This document shows, in pieces, positions 62,741 to 64,000 of a stretch of DNA of 64,000 bases (its first letter is position 1; the number at the start of each line of letters is the position of its first letter). Under the pieces are notes generated by a model. The model searched no databases, had not been told where the DNA came from, and saw nothing but the letters and a program-made list of their open reading frames with translations. The translations under genes were made by a program, and so were the position numbers. The stretch is from Ectobius pallidus (taxonomy: Eukaryota > Arthropoda > Insecta > Blattodea > Ectobiidae): the NCBI GenBank assembly GCA_964059195.1, contig CAXKWD010000005.1, positions 93,385,882-93,449,881 on the forward strand, given 5' to 3'.

Positions 62741-62836
62741 GTATTACCTGGCTGTCATCTGGCTGACTCATTATGGCATGGACAATTGGAAAACTGAATT
62801 TGCCTTCTGTGAGATCTTCACAATAGCTTTTGTTTT
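62741..62836 (-). CDS. GGPS1: Geranylgeranyl diphosphate synthase, penultimate exon
   Basis: After acceptor TAGTATGCAG (- strand) the 96-base exon reads [20 protein letters not shown] and [11 protein letters not shown] plus one base. Animal GGPPS has Glu-Asp-(Leu/Ile)-x-Glu-x-Lys-(Phe)-Ser-Phe-Pro here, just after the second Asp-rich motif. I use the donor C/GTATCC because it keeps frame with the last exon and yields the expected spacing (SQVIHILRQRT). The stronger-looking GTAATA seven bases earlier would break the frame. Confidence 0.8.
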
Positions 62837-63351
62837 CTGCATACTATAAACATAAATTACAGTGAATATTCAATTATAGCTTGGTTAGTTTGACAATGCA
62901 CTACTTATTAAATTCTGTCAAGAAAAGTATTAAAGTCTTCATACCAAAATCTATCTTGAAACTTTGGTGGCAGGAATGATGTAAGATACAAGGTTACATG
63001 CAAAGTATTAAACACCTGTTTTCACTTTGAAGTCCCCCAGTGGACCATCACCATCTTACACTTATTCTGGAATATCTGATATCAGATATAATAGGTTTGA
63101 AACGACTTAAAGGAAAAGTAAACTAAAAATTCAGTATAATTTTCTTCATACGGATTGAAAGAAAATGTTTTTAAGAAATGATATTCACTGTTAGAAATGT
63201 TTTTCAGCTTCACATTTAATCACAAAACGAATATGTTTATTGTAACTCAAGGGGTGCGTGACGTCATGCTTGACTCAGTCCCGCCCGGTGAAAGACAGTT
63301 CACAGTATTCTGTCTACTGTTACGATTTTTGAGTGAGTATCTGTTCAAACA

Positions 63352-64000
63352 ATGGTTTATTGTTGTGTTGTGGGGTGTACGAACTCATCGTTGAAGAGTG
63401 ATAACACACTTAAAATATCTTTCCATCGATTTCACAACAGAAATAAGTCACCCGAACGTTATAAGCAATGACTGATCAAAATAAAAAGAGAAAAATTAGT
63501 TCCTAGTAAATACAGTACGGTTTGTTCACAATATTTTGAAGAAATTAATTACGAACTTTCGGTACAGTTACGAAAACAGTTAACTGGAGAAACCCCGCAA
63601 TCTGTAAAAAAAAAGTGCTGTGCCATCACTTCTTTTGCGTGGGAAATCTGAAAACACCGACAATGAAGAAAAGAAAATCACTTGAGGAAGAAGGAAATGA
63701 GAGAGTTGTTGCAAGATTCAAACAATAATCCATCAGTATCCGGGAATGGACAAATCACGAATGTGGAATCTAGTATTTCTGATGAAAATTCAGTTTCTAA
63801 CAGCGTAGGCGTTCAGTGTGTACTAGGAAATGAAACTTATGCCAATTTTTGCACAGATTCATTGAATGTTTCTTCTATAAATTGTGATTTAGATAGCTCT
63901 TTTAGCATTTCAGACATTTCTACTACCGCAACAGATGATTCTGAATCTGAAAGTGACTCTGTTCGTATCTTGAGAAATGTTTTGTTTTTGAACTGTAATA
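63352..64000 (+). pseudogene. THAP-domain gene relic at the right edge
   Basis: From the ATG at 63352: MVYCCVVGCTNSSLKSDN, then LKISFHRFHNRNKSPERYKQ, a TGA where a Trp is expected, then IKREKLVPSKYSTVCSQYF. This is the THAP zinc finger (Cys-x4-Cys, FHxFP-like, then Cys-x2-His), but the His is Tyr and the conserved Trp codon is a stop. Another frame is open from about 63676 to the window edge (DSNNNPSVSGNG and a Ser/Asp-rich region to VRILRNVLFLNCN). THAP domains occur in P-element-like transposases and domesticated genes; the downstream part is outside the window. Confidence 0.6.

Overview
The window looks like insect nuclear DNA. It is AT-rich, long open frames are rare, real genes are split by multi-kilobase introns with GT/AG junctions, and most of the sequence is layered transposable elements. 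The abundant tRNA-derived SINEs, Helitrons, RTE- and CR1/Jockey-type LINEs, and hAT, piggyBac, Tc1/mariner and PIF/Harbinger elements would suit a large, repeat-rich insect genome. A cockroach or termite is possible, but that is a guess from overall character and no marker here proves it.

Two host genes can be supported. The first is a complete secreted chymotrypsin-family serine protease on the + strand (30290-44490). It has six exons whose phases join into 270 codons, with the His/Asp/Ser triad, a signal peptide, a 45-base microexon and an odd Pro residue just before the activation site. The second is the 3' end of a geranylgeranyl diphosphate synthase gene on the - strand. Two exons are visible (62741-62836 and 56254-56477), separated by a 6.3 kb intron, and the 5' part lies beyond the right edge. 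The two genes lie tail to tail.

Layout. 0-9 kb holds dispersed repeats, an old hAT element (3069-4408) with a perfect 47-base inverted duplication, and SINE and LINE tails. 9-10.85 kb holds two adjacent insertions built from a 73-base tRNA-like gene. One is a palindromic dimer and the other is a five-unit array with a 314-base period that reverses direction, and each is flanked by its own perfect 12-base direct repeat. 13.1-15.04 kb is an apparently intact Tc1/mariner-superfamily element with perfect 23-base inverted ends, TA flanks and a transposase with 88 residues between its second Asp and its Glu. 16.7-21.6 kb holds a long open hAT transposase and two hAT fossils. 24.6-30.1 kb holds LINE scraps, hAT MITEs (one with a perfect 8-base target duplication) and two Helitrons joined head to tail.

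30.2-44.5 kb is the protease gene. Its introns carry a LINE broken by a SINE, a second LINE with a 441-codon reverse transcriptase frame, a TA-flanked MITE, an RTE-like LINE nested inside a TTAA-flanked piggyBac element, and a foldback element 66 bases before the last exon. 44.6-56 kb holds a MITE, a CENP-B-type DNA-binding fossil, SINEs with clear target duplications, and a 2.5 kb DNA transposon of uncertain superfamily (47636-50174). 56-64 kb is the synthase gene. Its large intron contains a LINE tail split by a Helitron, a PIF/Harbinger derivative with a broken MADF gene, and a ~66-base minisatellite. A THAP-domain relic lies at the right edge.

All calls come from reading the sequence by eye. 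No search or folding program was run.
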